Assembly: GCA_963169325.1 (NCBI GenBank)
Contig: CAUJEY010000290.1
Span: forward strand, 1-57,467
Direction of reading: 5' to 3'
DNA: 57,467 nt
DNA from: Bacteroidota bacterium
Lineage (GTDB): Bacteria > Bacteroidota > Bacteroidia > Chitinophagales > Saprospiraceae
Of the stretch, positions 33,270 through 40,095 are shown one piece after another; within the stretch, counting starts at the first letter, position 1, and every line of letters begins with the position of its first letter. Below the pieces are notes generated by a model that had not been told where the DNA came from, made no database searches, and saw only the letters and a list, made by a program, of their open reading frames with translations. The translations under genes were made by a program, and so were the position numbers.

Positions 33270-33692
33270 TCAAAACCCCGCCTTCACATACGCCCAGCCC
33301 TTTTCCTGTTTGTCAATGATTTCCAACAAACCGGCGGGCACGGTGCGGCATTCAGCTGCGAGTTCTTCGCGTGCGATTTTGCGCTCGCGCATGGTGTTTT
33401 CGCAAGCAACGAAATCGACGCCGGTCTTTTTCAGTTCCTGGATGCCGGCGGTTTGTTTGCTCACGGCGGTTTGCAGGAAGGTGATGCCGTTGTTGTGGCA
33501 TACCACTTCAATTTTGGTGTTGGGCGCCGCGGCCTGCACGTTGCGGATTTGTTTGATCAAAGCCTTGTGTACCAGCGTGTCGCTGCTGGTGAGTTGGAAC
33601 ACGACTTTGTGCTTTTTTTTATCGACCGATTGGTTTTGGGCGGTTGCGAAAAGAGGAAGGGCAAGTGCGAAGAAGAAAAGAAGGTGTTTCAT
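33270..33692 (-). CDS. Secreted DsrE-like sulfur-relay-fold protein
   Basis: The 140-residue protein has a signal peptide (ending FATAQ) and a DsrE/YchN-type fold: HKVVFQLTSSDT, a helix IKQIRNVQ, IEVVCHNNGI with a Cys, and GVDFVACENTM with a second Cys. Periplasmic members of this group are common in Bacteroidota and their activity is unknown. The related cytoplasmic DsrEFH proteins carry sulfur on a Cys. It converges on the E1 gene with an 8-bp gap and lies near two rhodanese genes. Confidence 0.85.
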   Translation of the reverse strand: MKHLLFFFALALPLFATAQNQSVDKKKHKVVFQLTSSDTLVHKALIKQIRNVQAAAPNTKIEVVCHNNGITFLQTAVSKQTAGIQELKKTGVDFVACENTMRERKIAREELAAECRTVPAGLLEIIDKQEKGWAYVKAGF

Positions 33693-33710
33693 GTGTGACT
33701 TTTTTAATTC

Positions 33711-33772
33711 ACCACGGAGGCACGGAGTAGTTCCTTACAGGACAAGTCTCCATGTCTCCGTGTCTCCGTGGT
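33711..33772. repeat. 17-bp inverted repeat of CACGGAG units
   Basis: Arms 33711-33727 (ACCACGGAGGCACGGAG) and 33756-33772 match at 16 of 17 positions, with a 28-nt loop. Outer AATTC/AAATT bases extend the pairing. It lies between two minus-strand genes, upstream of the DsrE-like gene. CACGGAG repeats of this type are known to me from many environmental bacteria. Confidence 0.88.
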
Positions 33773-33791
33773 AAATTTTTTATAATAAGAA

Positions 33792-34019
33792 TTAAGTAGC
33801 GGAGCGTCCTTTCCACAAACGCAGCACCGCCAGCCGCAGCAAAAGTACAAAAGGCGCGCCATGCATCAACAGATCGAACCAGTCCATCGGTTTCATGCCC
33901 ACGGCGCCGCCAGCAACCCAGCGGAGTTTGCCCCACACGTGGGGTTCCGGTACGAAGGGTGCCAACCCAAGCGTGAGGCAGGCGAGTAGGACGAATTTCC
34001 AGTCATTGAAAATATTCAT
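33792..34019 (-). CDS. Small conserved-looking membrane protein
   Basis: The 75-residue protein has two hydrophobic helices (about 6-24 and 48-68) around EPHVWGKLRWVAGGAVGMKPMDWFDLL. Its start codon overlaps the stop of the sterol-desaturase-like gene (ATGA at 34016-34019), a strong sign of translational coupling. The function is unknown; a role with the lipid-modifying neighbour is an inference from the overlap. Confidence 0.75.
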   Translation of the reverse strand: MNIFNDWKFVLLACLTLGLAPFVPEPHVWGKLRWVAGGAVGMKPMDWFDLLMHGAPFVLLLRLAVLRLWKGRSAT

Positions 34020-34888
34020 GATCGACGTTTGAAGGGTTTTAGCATTTGGCTAAAAAAACCGTGCGGGTACTCGTCTACGCCTGGGAAACCCAGTTTAATA
34101 TCGCGCCCGTTTTTGGGCATCCAAACGGTGCCGAACAGGTAATCCCAAATACTGAGCGTGATACCGTAGTTGACGCCGGAGCTGCCTTCCGGCAACTTTT
34201 CGGAGTGATGCCAGATGTGCATTTGCGGGCTGTTGAAGATGTATTGCAGCGGCCCGAGCGGCAGGTAAAAATTGGCGTGATTCAGGTGTCCGATCGTGAT
34301 GGTAAACAAGTGTACCAGGATAAAATCCTGTATCCCGAAGCCGATCATAGCCAATGGCAGGTACTCTATGGAGCGATAAACGATGGTTTCCATAAAATGG
34401 TAGCGCAGGTGCGCCGCGAAACCCATTTGCCGCACGGAATGATGCACTTCGTGAAATTTCCACAGCCAGGGAGACCAGTGCAACAGCCGGTGTACGTTCC
34501 ATTGAATAAAATCGCGGACCACAAACAGGAGAAGCAACTGCACCCAGTGGGGTAGGGTAGCGACGTTGATGGCTGCTAAGTTCCGGATGCCGAAGGAGCC
34601 GGCCAGAAAATCGTTGAACGCGTGGACGGCCACATCGGAGACTGCGGCATAACCGACCAGCGAGAACAGGAAAAAGTTGAAAAACATATAAAATGTGTCC
34701 AACCAGAAATCTTCCCGGATGCGAGGCTGGTTTTTCCTCCAGGGGAAAAGCAACTCCAGCGCATACACGGCTACCGAAATGCCGATAAGCCAATAGAAAA
34801 AATTGCCCCAATGCGGGTGGGTTACCTCATGCCAAAAGTAGTTGGCGTAGCCGGTATAGGCGTTTTGAATAATTTCCCAGTATTCCAT
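34016..34888 (-). CDS. Sterol desaturase / fatty acid hydroxylase family protein
   Basis: The 290-residue membrane protein has the eight-histidine di-iron motifs of this superfamily: HRLLH and HEVHH around residues 130-145, then HLNH and HIWHH. About four to five membrane helices surround them. Such enzymes hydroxylate or desaturate lipids using O2, but the substrate is unknown here. The ATG at 34888 begins MEYWEI. An in-frame ATG at 34906 lies at the edge of a tandem repeat (ATGACG) and adds six residues. The next gene overlaps by 4 bp. Confidence 0.9.
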   Translation of the reverse strand: MEYWEIIQNAYTGYANYFWHEVTHPHWGNFFYWLIGISVAVYALELLFPWRKNQPRIREDFWLDTFYMFFNFFLFSLVGYAAVSDVAVHAFNDFLAGSFGIRNLAAINVATLPHWVQLLLLFVVRDFIQWNVHRLLHWSPWLWKFHEVHHSVRQMGFAAHLRYHFMETIVYRSIEYLPLAMIGFGIQDFILVHLFTITIGHLNHANFYLPLGPLQYIFNSPQMHIWHHSEKLPEGSSGVNYGITLSIWDYLFGTVWMPKNGRDIKLGFPGVDEYPHGFFSQMLKPFKRRS

Positions 34889-34901
34889 AATCAAAGAGAG
34901 C

Positions 34902-35016
34902 GTCATTGGATCGTCACTCGGTCATTAGTCGTCATTGAGTCATTCGCTGATTGACGTAATGACGACTAATGACTAATGACCGTAATGACGACTAATGACG
35001 TTTAATGACCAATGAC
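34902..35016. repeat. AATGACG family array with inverted arms
   Basis: Left-side units GTCATT (for example GTCATTAGTCGTCATT at 34921-34936) are exactly reverse-complemented by AATGACGACTAATGAC at 34958-34973 and again at 34984-34999. The array covers the whole gap between two minus-strand genes. It encodes the last residues (VIGH) and the stop codon of the rhodanese gene at 35002. Confidence 0.92.
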
Positions 35017-35313
35017 ATTTTCCAAAGCATTCCAGGCTCCGCCGTTGTAGGCTTCTATACCGGCGCTTTTCAGCATGCCGACGGCTGCGCCGCTGCGGGC
35101 GCCTGAGCGACAAACGGCGATGATCGGTTTGCCTTTTTTCTTCAAATCGGCAATTTTTCCTTGTATGACTTGCACCGGGATATTCAACGAGCCTTTGATG
35201 TGGCCGCCTCGAAATTCTTCCGGCGTTCGCACATCCAGAATAATGGCGCCTTGTTGGACAAGCGCTTTAAAGTCGGCCTTCGGACCGAAGAGTTTATTCA
35301 AAAAATTGAACAT
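35002..35313 (-). CDS. Single-domain rhodanese, cytoplasmic
   Basis: The 103-residue protein is a rhodanese-like domain: LVQQGAIILDVRTPEEFRGGHIKGSLNIP, then the active-site loop VCRSGARSG with the catalytic Cys. Rhodaneses carry a persulfide and transfer sulfane sulfur. There is no signal peptide, so it acts in the cytoplasm. The start at 35313 (MFNFLNKLF) is chosen because the upstream in-frame extension is repeat sequence. The C-terminal VIGH and stop come from the AATGACG repeat, so the tail may not be ancestral. Confidence 0.9.
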   Translation of the reverse strand: MFNFLNKLFGPKADFKALVQQGAIILDVRTPEEFRGGHIKGSLNIPVQVIQGKIADLKKKGKPIIAVCRSGARSGAAVGMLKSAGIEAYNGGAWNALENVIGH

Positions 35314-35345
35314 ATAAAATTGAAGTTTTTCCAAAAATATTAAGC

Positions 35346-35413
35346 CAATGACGCTCAATAAACAATGACGGCCAATGACGAATGACAACCTAATGACGAT
35401 TAATGACGAATCA
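35346..35413 (+). repeat. AATGACG tandem array
   Basis: Six or so irregular copies of AATGACG/AATGAC fill the gap between the two rhodanese genes. The stop codon of the upstream rhodanese (TGA, 35411-35413) lies at its end. No inverted arm is evident. Confidence 0.85.
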
Positions 35414-35800
35414 TTGCACCGCCTTCTTCCCCGCAGCGCGCCAGGCACGCATACCGCCGGTAAGGTCGTACACCTTTTTAAAGCCCATTTTATTCAATTG
35501 CTCTGCAGCAGATGCGCTGCGGCCGCCGGCAGCGCAGTACACCATGACGGGTTTGCTTTTATCCAACTTGCCAATTCTTGCAGCAAAGTCAGTGTCATAA
35601 AAATCGATCAGGCGCGCGCCTTCGATATGTCCGGCTGCATATTCTTCCGGTGTACGAACGTCGACCAACTGTACCGTTTTATCTTTGGACAGGATCGATT
35701 CAAATTCGGCGGCATTGAGTTTACCGCTTTGTGCCTGTACGGCAGTCTGCGTACAGGAAAGGCTGGACAGCACCAGCAAGAAAAACAAAAGTTTTTTCAT
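35411..35800 (-). CDS. Exported rhodanese-like protein
   Basis: The 129-residue protein has a signal peptide with a possible lipobox (LSSLSCTQ, Cys about residue 16). One rhodanese domain follows: VQLVDVRTPEEYAAGHIEGARLIDF and the active loop VYCAAGGRSASAA with its Cys. It is probably periplasmic or lipid-anchored, while the downstream paralogue is cytoplasmic. The pair suggests sulfur handling on both sides of the inner membrane. Confidence 0.9.
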   Translation of the reverse strand: MKKLLFFLLVLSSLSCTQTAVQAQSGKLNAAEFESILSKDKTVQLVDVRTPEEYAAGHIEGARLIDFYDTDFAARIGKLDKSKPVMVYCAAGGRSASAAEQLNKMGFKKVYDLTGGMRAWRAAGKKAVQ

Positions 35801-35891
35801 AGTCTTCCAAATTGATGCTGCAAAGGTGCGTCATTGGAGGGGCAATACCCGCGAAAAAACTATTGAGTGTGTTGCACTTTTTATGGATCGG

Positions 35892-36356
35892 TTATTTTTT
35901 CTTAAATTCGATGGTCACGACGTAAAACTCAACCGCGTCTACCTTTTTCACGCCGAACCGGTACAAAAAAAGATGCCCGACATAAATATCCGGGTTTTCG
36001 GTGATGCCGCCGGTGGCGCCGCGGTCTGTGATCGACTGGCGCAGCTGGCGAAAATGGTCCTCATTCAACGTAAAAAAGGAAATAGAGTTAGATTCTGTAT
36101 TCCACCAAATCAGTTGCTCGAAAATGGCTTTTTCCCGAATCGTAGCGTTCCAGCACTTGCTGTAGCCGCGGGTTTTAGCACCTTGGGTCACGAATTCGCT
36201 GCGGAGGTCGAATCCGAGGTCCTGGATTTTACTTTCTTTTAAGGCAGGATCGGTTCGTTGCAGGGTTTGTAAATCGGATAGTTGGAATGCAGGGCATTGG
36301 GCATGCCCGAAGACGGCGGCGGCAAAAAATGCCGGAAGGATTAAGATGAACTTCAT
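35892..36356 (-). CDS. Secreted protein of unknown function
   Basis: The 154-residue protein has a signal peptide (ending GHAQ). The mature part is mixed and contains two Cys (CPAF and KCWN). WNATIREKAIFEQLIWWNTESNSISFFTLNEDHF is its most distinctive stretch. I recognise no family. It has its own -7 box at 36374-36381, so it is likely a real, separately expressed gene. Confidence 0.75.
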   Translation of the reverse strand: MKFILILPAFFAAAVFGHAQCPAFQLSDLQTLQRTDPALKESKIQDLGFDLRSEFVTQGAKTRGYSKCWNATIREKAIFEQLIWWNTESNSISFFTLNEDHFRQLRQSITDRGATGGITENPDIYVGHLFLYRFGVKKVDAVEFYVVTIEFKKK

Positions 36357-36373
36357 GTGTTGTTTTTTAGGAG

Positions 36374-36381
36374 CAAATGTA
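36374..36381 (-). promoter_or_regulatory. -7 element of the secreted unknown protein
   Basis: TACATTTG on the minus strand, followed by CTCC, lies 18 bp upstream of the ATG at 36356 and matches the consensus exactly. Confidence 0.5.
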
Positions 36382-36506
36382 TGGCAAATAGATGCTATTT
36401 GTCTTTATGGCGGGCTTCTGTGATCGTTAAAGTTTGAGTAACCTTTAATGTTTGGGGGGACTGCCAGATACTCAACACTAAAAGTGGCGTACTCGCGCCC
36501 GCTATG

Positions 36507-36514
36507 TATTTTTG
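36507..36514 (+). promoter_or_regulatory. -7 element that fixes the start of the 36531 gene
   Basis: TATTTTTG matches TAnnTTTG and sits 17 bp before the ATG at 36531. Transcripts would begin near 36520, so the in-frame ATG at 36504 cannot be used. Confidence 0.55.
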
Positions 36515-36530
36515 CAAAAAAAATACGGCC

Positions 36531-36914
36531 ATGAAGATACGTTGTGAACAAAATAGCATACGTCTGCGCCTCCGCCGTTCGGAGTTGGTTCAGCTGCGCG
36601 CTGAAAAATGGCTCGGGGCAGCCGTACATTTCCCCAATGGTCCGGACCTGGGCTGGGAATTACTGCTGGAAGACGGATTGCCTGATATGACCGCCACTTT
36701 CCTTCAAAACCGGGTTATTGTCAAGGCGCCTTATGCCAGGGCCCTGCATTGGATGGATACCGATGAAGTAGGGATGGAGTGTTTTTTGCCGCTCGGCGCC
36801 GGCACGGCACTGCATGTTCTGGTGGAAAAAGATTTTCCATGCAAGGACCGTCCCGATGAAGACAAGACGGATTTTTTTACGGAACTCTCCGAGGAGGCGC
36901 CGGTAAAGTGCTGA
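36531..36914 (+). CDS. Small protein of unknown function next to molybdopterin genes
   Basis: The 127-residue cytoplasmic protein begins MKIRCEQNSIRLRLRRSELVQL, a compact N-terminus, followed by strands (WELLLEDG, ATFLQNRVIVKAP) and an acidic tail. I do not assign a family with confidence. It converges on moaE with a 20-bp gap and has its own -7 box. A link to molybdenum cofactor use is an inference from position only. Confidence 0.75.
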   Translation: MKIRCEQNSIRLRLRRSELVQLRAEKWLGAAVHFPNGPDLGWELLLEDGLPDMTATFLQNRVIVKAPYARALHWMDTDEVGMECFLPLGAGTALHVLVEKDFPCKDRPDEDKTDFFTELSEEAPVKC

Positions 36915-36934
36915 AGGTTGGGCGCCATTTTCAC

Positions 36935-37351
36935 TCAAGGATGCGCAGCCACCCAAACCTCGCCATCTTCAAAAATTTCTTTTTTCCAGATTGGCACCGT
37001 TTGTTTGAGCGTATCGATACAGAACTGACAGGCCTCGAACGCGGCTGCCCGGTGGGCGGATGAAACGGCGATGACGACCGGAATTGCTCCGATTTCAAGA
37101 ATCCCCGTCCGGTGGTGCATACTCACCCGCAGGATGGAAAACCGGACTATTGCTTCTTCCGCAATTTTACGCATTTCGAGTAAGGCCATGGCTGGGTAAG
37201 CCTCAAATTCGAGGCGGATTACGGCTTTGCCTTGCGTCTGCCGGCGCACCGTTCCAATAAATTCGACGATAGCGCCCGCGTCATCGGCCGCGACATAATT
37301 CCGGCATTGTTCGACGGATAAAGGCGTGTCAAGTATTTGAATATCAATCAT
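36935..37351 (-). CDS. moaE: Molybdopterin synthase catalytic subunit MoaE
   Basis: The 138-residue protein matches MoaE in length and motifs: AIVEFIGTVRRQTQGK, LEFEAYPAMA, MHHRTGILEIG, SSAHRAAAFEACQFCIDTLK and the active-site stretch VPIWKKEIFEDGEVWV with its two lysines. With MoaD it converts cyclic pyranopterin monophosphate into molybdopterin. It follows moaD by 1 bp, so the two are translationally coupled. Confidence 0.95.
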   Translation of the reverse strand: MIDIQILDTPLSVEQCRNYVAADDAGAIVEFIGTVRRQTQGKAVIRLEFEAYPAMALLEMRKIAEEAIVRFSILRVSMHHRTGILEIGAIPVVIAVSSAHRAAAFEACQFCIDTLKQTVPIWKKEIFEDGEVWVAAHP

Positions 37352-37352
37352 G

Positions 37353-37595
37353 TTATCCTCCGCTTACAGGTGGAATAAGCGCAATTTCATCACTGTCCCG
37401 GAGGAGGGTGTCCGGTGTCACATATTCGGCGTTAACGGCTATCCGGAGGGAATTCAGTCGTTTAAGGGCCGGGAATTGCTCCTGCAACAGGGTTTGTAAA
37501 TCGGCGGAGTTCGAACCTGCCGGGAGTTCCACCCATAGATTGCCTGTATTGGTGATATCCCGGACGATGCCGAAAGTTAGTACACGAATTTTCAT
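37353..37595 (-). CDS. moaD: Molybdopterin synthase sulfur carrier MoaD
   Basis: The 80-residue ubiquitin-like protein ends in the required Gly-Gly (PPVSGG), which is thiocarboxylated to deliver sulfur to MoaE. The ATG at 37595 gives the normal length. The start overlaps the stop of the TSUP gene (ATGA), and moaE begins 1 bp after the stop. All three genes should be one operon. Confidence 0.93.
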   Translation of the reverse strand: MKIRVLTFGIVRDITNTGNLWVELPAGSNSADLQTLLQEQFPALKRLNSLRIAVNAEYVTPDTLLRDSDEIALIPPVSGG

Positions 37596-38335
37596 AAATG
37601 ACGCCATAAAATAGTTAAGCCGGCATAAAACACCAGTGCCGCGGTTAGGTTGCGCACGCGGGCCTGCGGAAACCAGCCGGCACTCCACCTGGCTCCGATC
37701 TGGCCACCGAGCAGCACGGCGGCCAATAGGGGTAAAATGGAAGTCCAGTCAAGCGTCGGCTGGCGGGCTAATTGCCCGGTCAAGCCGGCTGCCGATTGGC
37801 AAAATATAAAAAGGCTGGCCGTTGCGGCAATGATTTTTGGTTTGTCCCACCGAAGCAGGTTGAGCAGGGGAGATAAAAAAATGCCGCCGCCAATGCCGGT
37901 CAGGCCGGCTAAAAAGCCGAGCACGCCACCGATACCTATATTGGCCGAATCCGGCAAACTTGTCGGGGACTCATTTAGAGGCTTGGATAGCCGGTTTTGC
38001 GCCCACATTGCAATCGCTGCCGCCAACAGCCCGGAGCCCAGCAACAAAAAAAAATTCCGTTCGCTCAATTTCCAGAATCCACCCAAAAAAGCCAACGGTA
38101 TGCCGGCAAGCATCAGCGGAGCGCTCTGCCGGATTTTAAGTTGACCGTTTTTCCAAAATATAATCAAGTTGCCACTAACGACCACCAAATTGCACAAAAG
38201 AGCTGCCGGCCGCAACGTCTCCATCGGCACGGCAAAGAGCGCCAAAACGGCCAGGTAACTGGAGCCGCCGCCAAAACCGGCCGAGGAATACACCACGGCG
38301 ATAACAAAAAACAGCAGTAGTAATTCGATCTGCAT
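37592..38335 (-). CDS. TauE/SafE (TSUP) family sulfite/sulfonate-type exporter
   Basis: The 247-residue membrane protein has about eight helices in two halves, each with a Gly-rich family motif (SSAGFGGGSSYLAV near the N-terminus and GFLAGLTGIGGGIFLSPLL in the middle). TSUP proteins move sulfur-containing anions across the inner membrane. It opens an operon with moaD and moaE, which suggests a link between anion export and molybdenum cofactor or sulfur supply. The start at 38335 (MQIELLLL) is chosen at the first helix; the ATG at 38392 adds a polar extension. Confidence 0.88.
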   Translation of the reverse strand: MQIELLLLFFVIAVVYSSAGFGGGSSYLAVLALFAVPMETLRPAALLCNLVVVSGNLIIFWKNGQLKIRQSAPLMLAGIPLAFLGGFWKLSERNFFLLLGSGLLAAAIAMWAQNRLSKPLNESPTSLPDSANIGIGGVLGFLAGLTGIGGGIFLSPLLNLLRWDKPKIIAATASLFIFCQSAAGLTGQLARQPTLDWTSILPLLAAVLLGGQIGARWSAGWFPQARVRNLTAALVFYAGLTILWRHL

Positions 38336-38507
38336 GTTGAAGAGATTCTGTTGCCTGGCGCCAAAGGTCGTCAATTCAACGAAATCACTCATGACCCTGT
38401 TTATCAGGCATCCTTTTTCAATCTTACCTTTTTACTCAGACAAAATTTCCCTATCAATAATCTCTTACAAAAAAAACCAGGTCCTTAAAAAAGCCGATAA
38501 ACCTGTC

Positions 38508-38515
38508 TATTTTTG
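38508..38515 (+). promoter_or_regulatory. -7 element of moaC
   Basis: TATTTTTG matches TAnnTTTG and lies 17 bp before the moaC ATG. It makes the longer ORF start (38334) unlikely. Confidence 0.5.
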
Positions 38516-38531
38516 GGCAGAAAATTGGAAT

Positions 38532-39020
38532 ATGGCTGAATTTACGCATCTCGATGTATCAGGCAACCCGGTTATGGTAGATGTGGGGGACAAAGCAATT
38601 ACCCGTCGTATGGCGAAAGCCAGGGCCGTGGTATTACTTCCAGCGGAGGTGCTCGAACATTTTGATCGGGGCGATATTCAAACGGCAAAAGGGGCAGTTT
38701 TTCAAACAGCGATATTAGCCGGTATCATGGGCGCTAAAAAGACGGGCGAATTAATTCCGTTATGTCACCCGCTGGGCCTCGACAATTGCCACATACAGAT
38801 CAACCTATCTGAAAAACGGGAAGTGGTGATCGAGTGTCTGGCTACAAATTCCGGGAAAACCGGTGTGGAAATGGAAGCGCTTACCGGAGCCACCTTGGCC
38901 GCATTGACTATTTATGATATGTGTAAGGCCTTTTCCCACCATATTGTGATTAAAGAGGTTCGTTTACTGGAAAAAACCGGCGGTAAAAAAGATTTTAAAA
39001 TTTCTACGAAGGATTCATAA
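38532..39020 (+). CDS. moaC: Cyclic pyranopterin monophosphate synthase MoaC
   Basis: The 162-residue protein has the complete MoaC set of motifs: VDVGDKAITRRMAKA, AKKTGELIPLCHPLGLDNCHI, and GVEMEALTGATLAALTIYDMCKA with the catalytic Lys/Asp region. It makes cyclic pyranopterin monophosphate from the MoaA product in the cytoplasm. It is divergent from the TSUP-moaD-moaE operon, so the cofactor genes are split over two promoters. moaA is not in the window. Confidence 0.96.
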   Translation: MAEFTHLDVSGNPVMVDVGDKAITRRMAKARAVVLLPAEVLEHFDRGDIQTAKGAVFQTAILAGIMGAKKTGELIPLCHPLGLDNCHIQINLSEKREVVIECLATNSGKTGVEMEALTGATLAALTIYDMCKAFSHHIVIKEVRLLEKTGGKKDFKISTKDS

Positions 39021-39085
39021 TACTACTTGTATCCCGACGTTTTCGGGTCCAAACCAATCGTTTATCCAACTTAAAAACAGCCACT

Positions 39086-40009
39086 ATGAGTGAAAATCAA
39101 AACTCACGCGTTTACAGCATCGTCGTTACTGCGTTGCTTATTCTTTCAGCCATTCTGGGGTATTTTTTCTGGCAAAAATCGCGCAACATGATCTCGGAAA
39201 GCCAGGATCGCCAGGCGACGCTCGATTCATTAACCCTGATAAAAGCCAATATTGAAGGCGAGCTGGACAGCTTGTCCATGGCTTATTCCAACCTCCGCAC
39301 CGAAAATGAAAGTTTGCAGGGAAAGGTGACCAATACTGCAGCGATTATTCAGCAAAAGGAAATCGCCATCAAACAGATAAAGGCTACCTCAACTAAAAAT
39401 CTGGATGAACTGCGAAAACAAGTAGCTGACCTGCAAAAGGCTAAAACCGAATACGAAACGATTATCCTGGTATTGCGACAAGAAAATGACCAGTTGAAAG
39501 ATGAAAATGCCAGACTAACCGGTGAAAATGAACAATTAAAAGGGGAGCGAGCGCAACTCAGCGGCCAGGTAACCGATTTGGCAAAACAACTGGAAGATCA
39601 AATCCGGAAGACCCAATCGGCTACCTTCAAAGCAACTTCTTTCCGGGTAGAGGTAGAACGCCGCAACGACAAACTTACAACGAAAGCCCGCAGAGCCCGA
39701 GAACTCCTGGTTAGTTTTGACCTGGCCGATGTGCCGCAATCTTTCCAGGGCGCGCAAAAAATATATCTGGTTATAACAGATGATAAAGGCAACCCGATTG
39801 CCGCAAAAAATCCGGTAAAAGCGACCGTCTACGCCCCAACCGGCCCGGTGGAAATTATGGCTCAACAAGTGAAACAAGTAGTTATTGAATCCACCCAGCG
39901 TATGTCGTTTGCTCATCAGTTGGAAGATAAATTGAAATCGGGTAATTATGTCGTTGCTATATATTGCGACAAAGGGTTACTCGGAGCATCGAGTTTCCGG
40001 GTATCCTGA
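39086..40009 (+). CDS. Membrane-anchored coiled-coil protein of unknown function
   Basis: The 307-residue protein has one membrane helix (about 10-28), a coiled coil of roughly 150 residues (40-195, rich in E, Q, L and K, with heptad runs such as ENDQLKDENARL), and a C-terminal beta domain of about 100 residues (ELLVSFDLADVPQ to SSFRVS). It most likely faces the periplasm. The coiled coil suggests it spans or measures the periplasm. The function is unknown. It precedes tamB by 86 bp, with a terminator-like hairpin between. Confidence 0.8.
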   Translation: MSENQNSRVYSIVVTALLILSAILGYFFWQKSRNMISESQDRQATLDSLTLIKANIEGELDSLSMAYSNLRTENESLQGKVTNTAAIIQQKEIAIKQIKATSTKNLDELRKQVADLQKAKTEYETIILVLRQENDQLKDENARLTGENEQLKGERAQLSGQVTDLAKQLEDQIRKTQSATFKATSFRVEVERRNDKLTTKARRARELLVSFDLADVPQSFQGAQKIYLVITDDKGNPIAAKNPVKATVYAPTGPVEIMAQQVKQVVIESTQRMSFAHQLEDKLKSGNYVVAIYCDKGLLGASSFRVS

Positions 40010-40043
40010 TAAATCATACCGTTGATACAATTTTATTGCTATC

Positions 40044-40082
40044 AAAAAAGTGTGGAAACGAACGTATCCCACACTTTTTTGT
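40044..40082 (+). terminator. Terminator-like hairpin directly before tamB
   Basis: AAAAAAGTGTGG (40044-40055) pairs with CCACACTTTTTT (40069-40080) around a 13-nt loop and is followed by GTTTTT. It ends 14 bp before the tamB ATG, which leaves no room for a separate promoter after it. It may be an attenuator or a partial terminator. Confidence 0.8.
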
Positions 40083-40095
40083 TTTTAATACGATA

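Noticed and set aside
34095-34811. A 238-residue open frame overlapping the sterol-desaturase-like gene
   Set aside because: It is an alternative frame on the same strand; the true frame carries all the histidine motifs.
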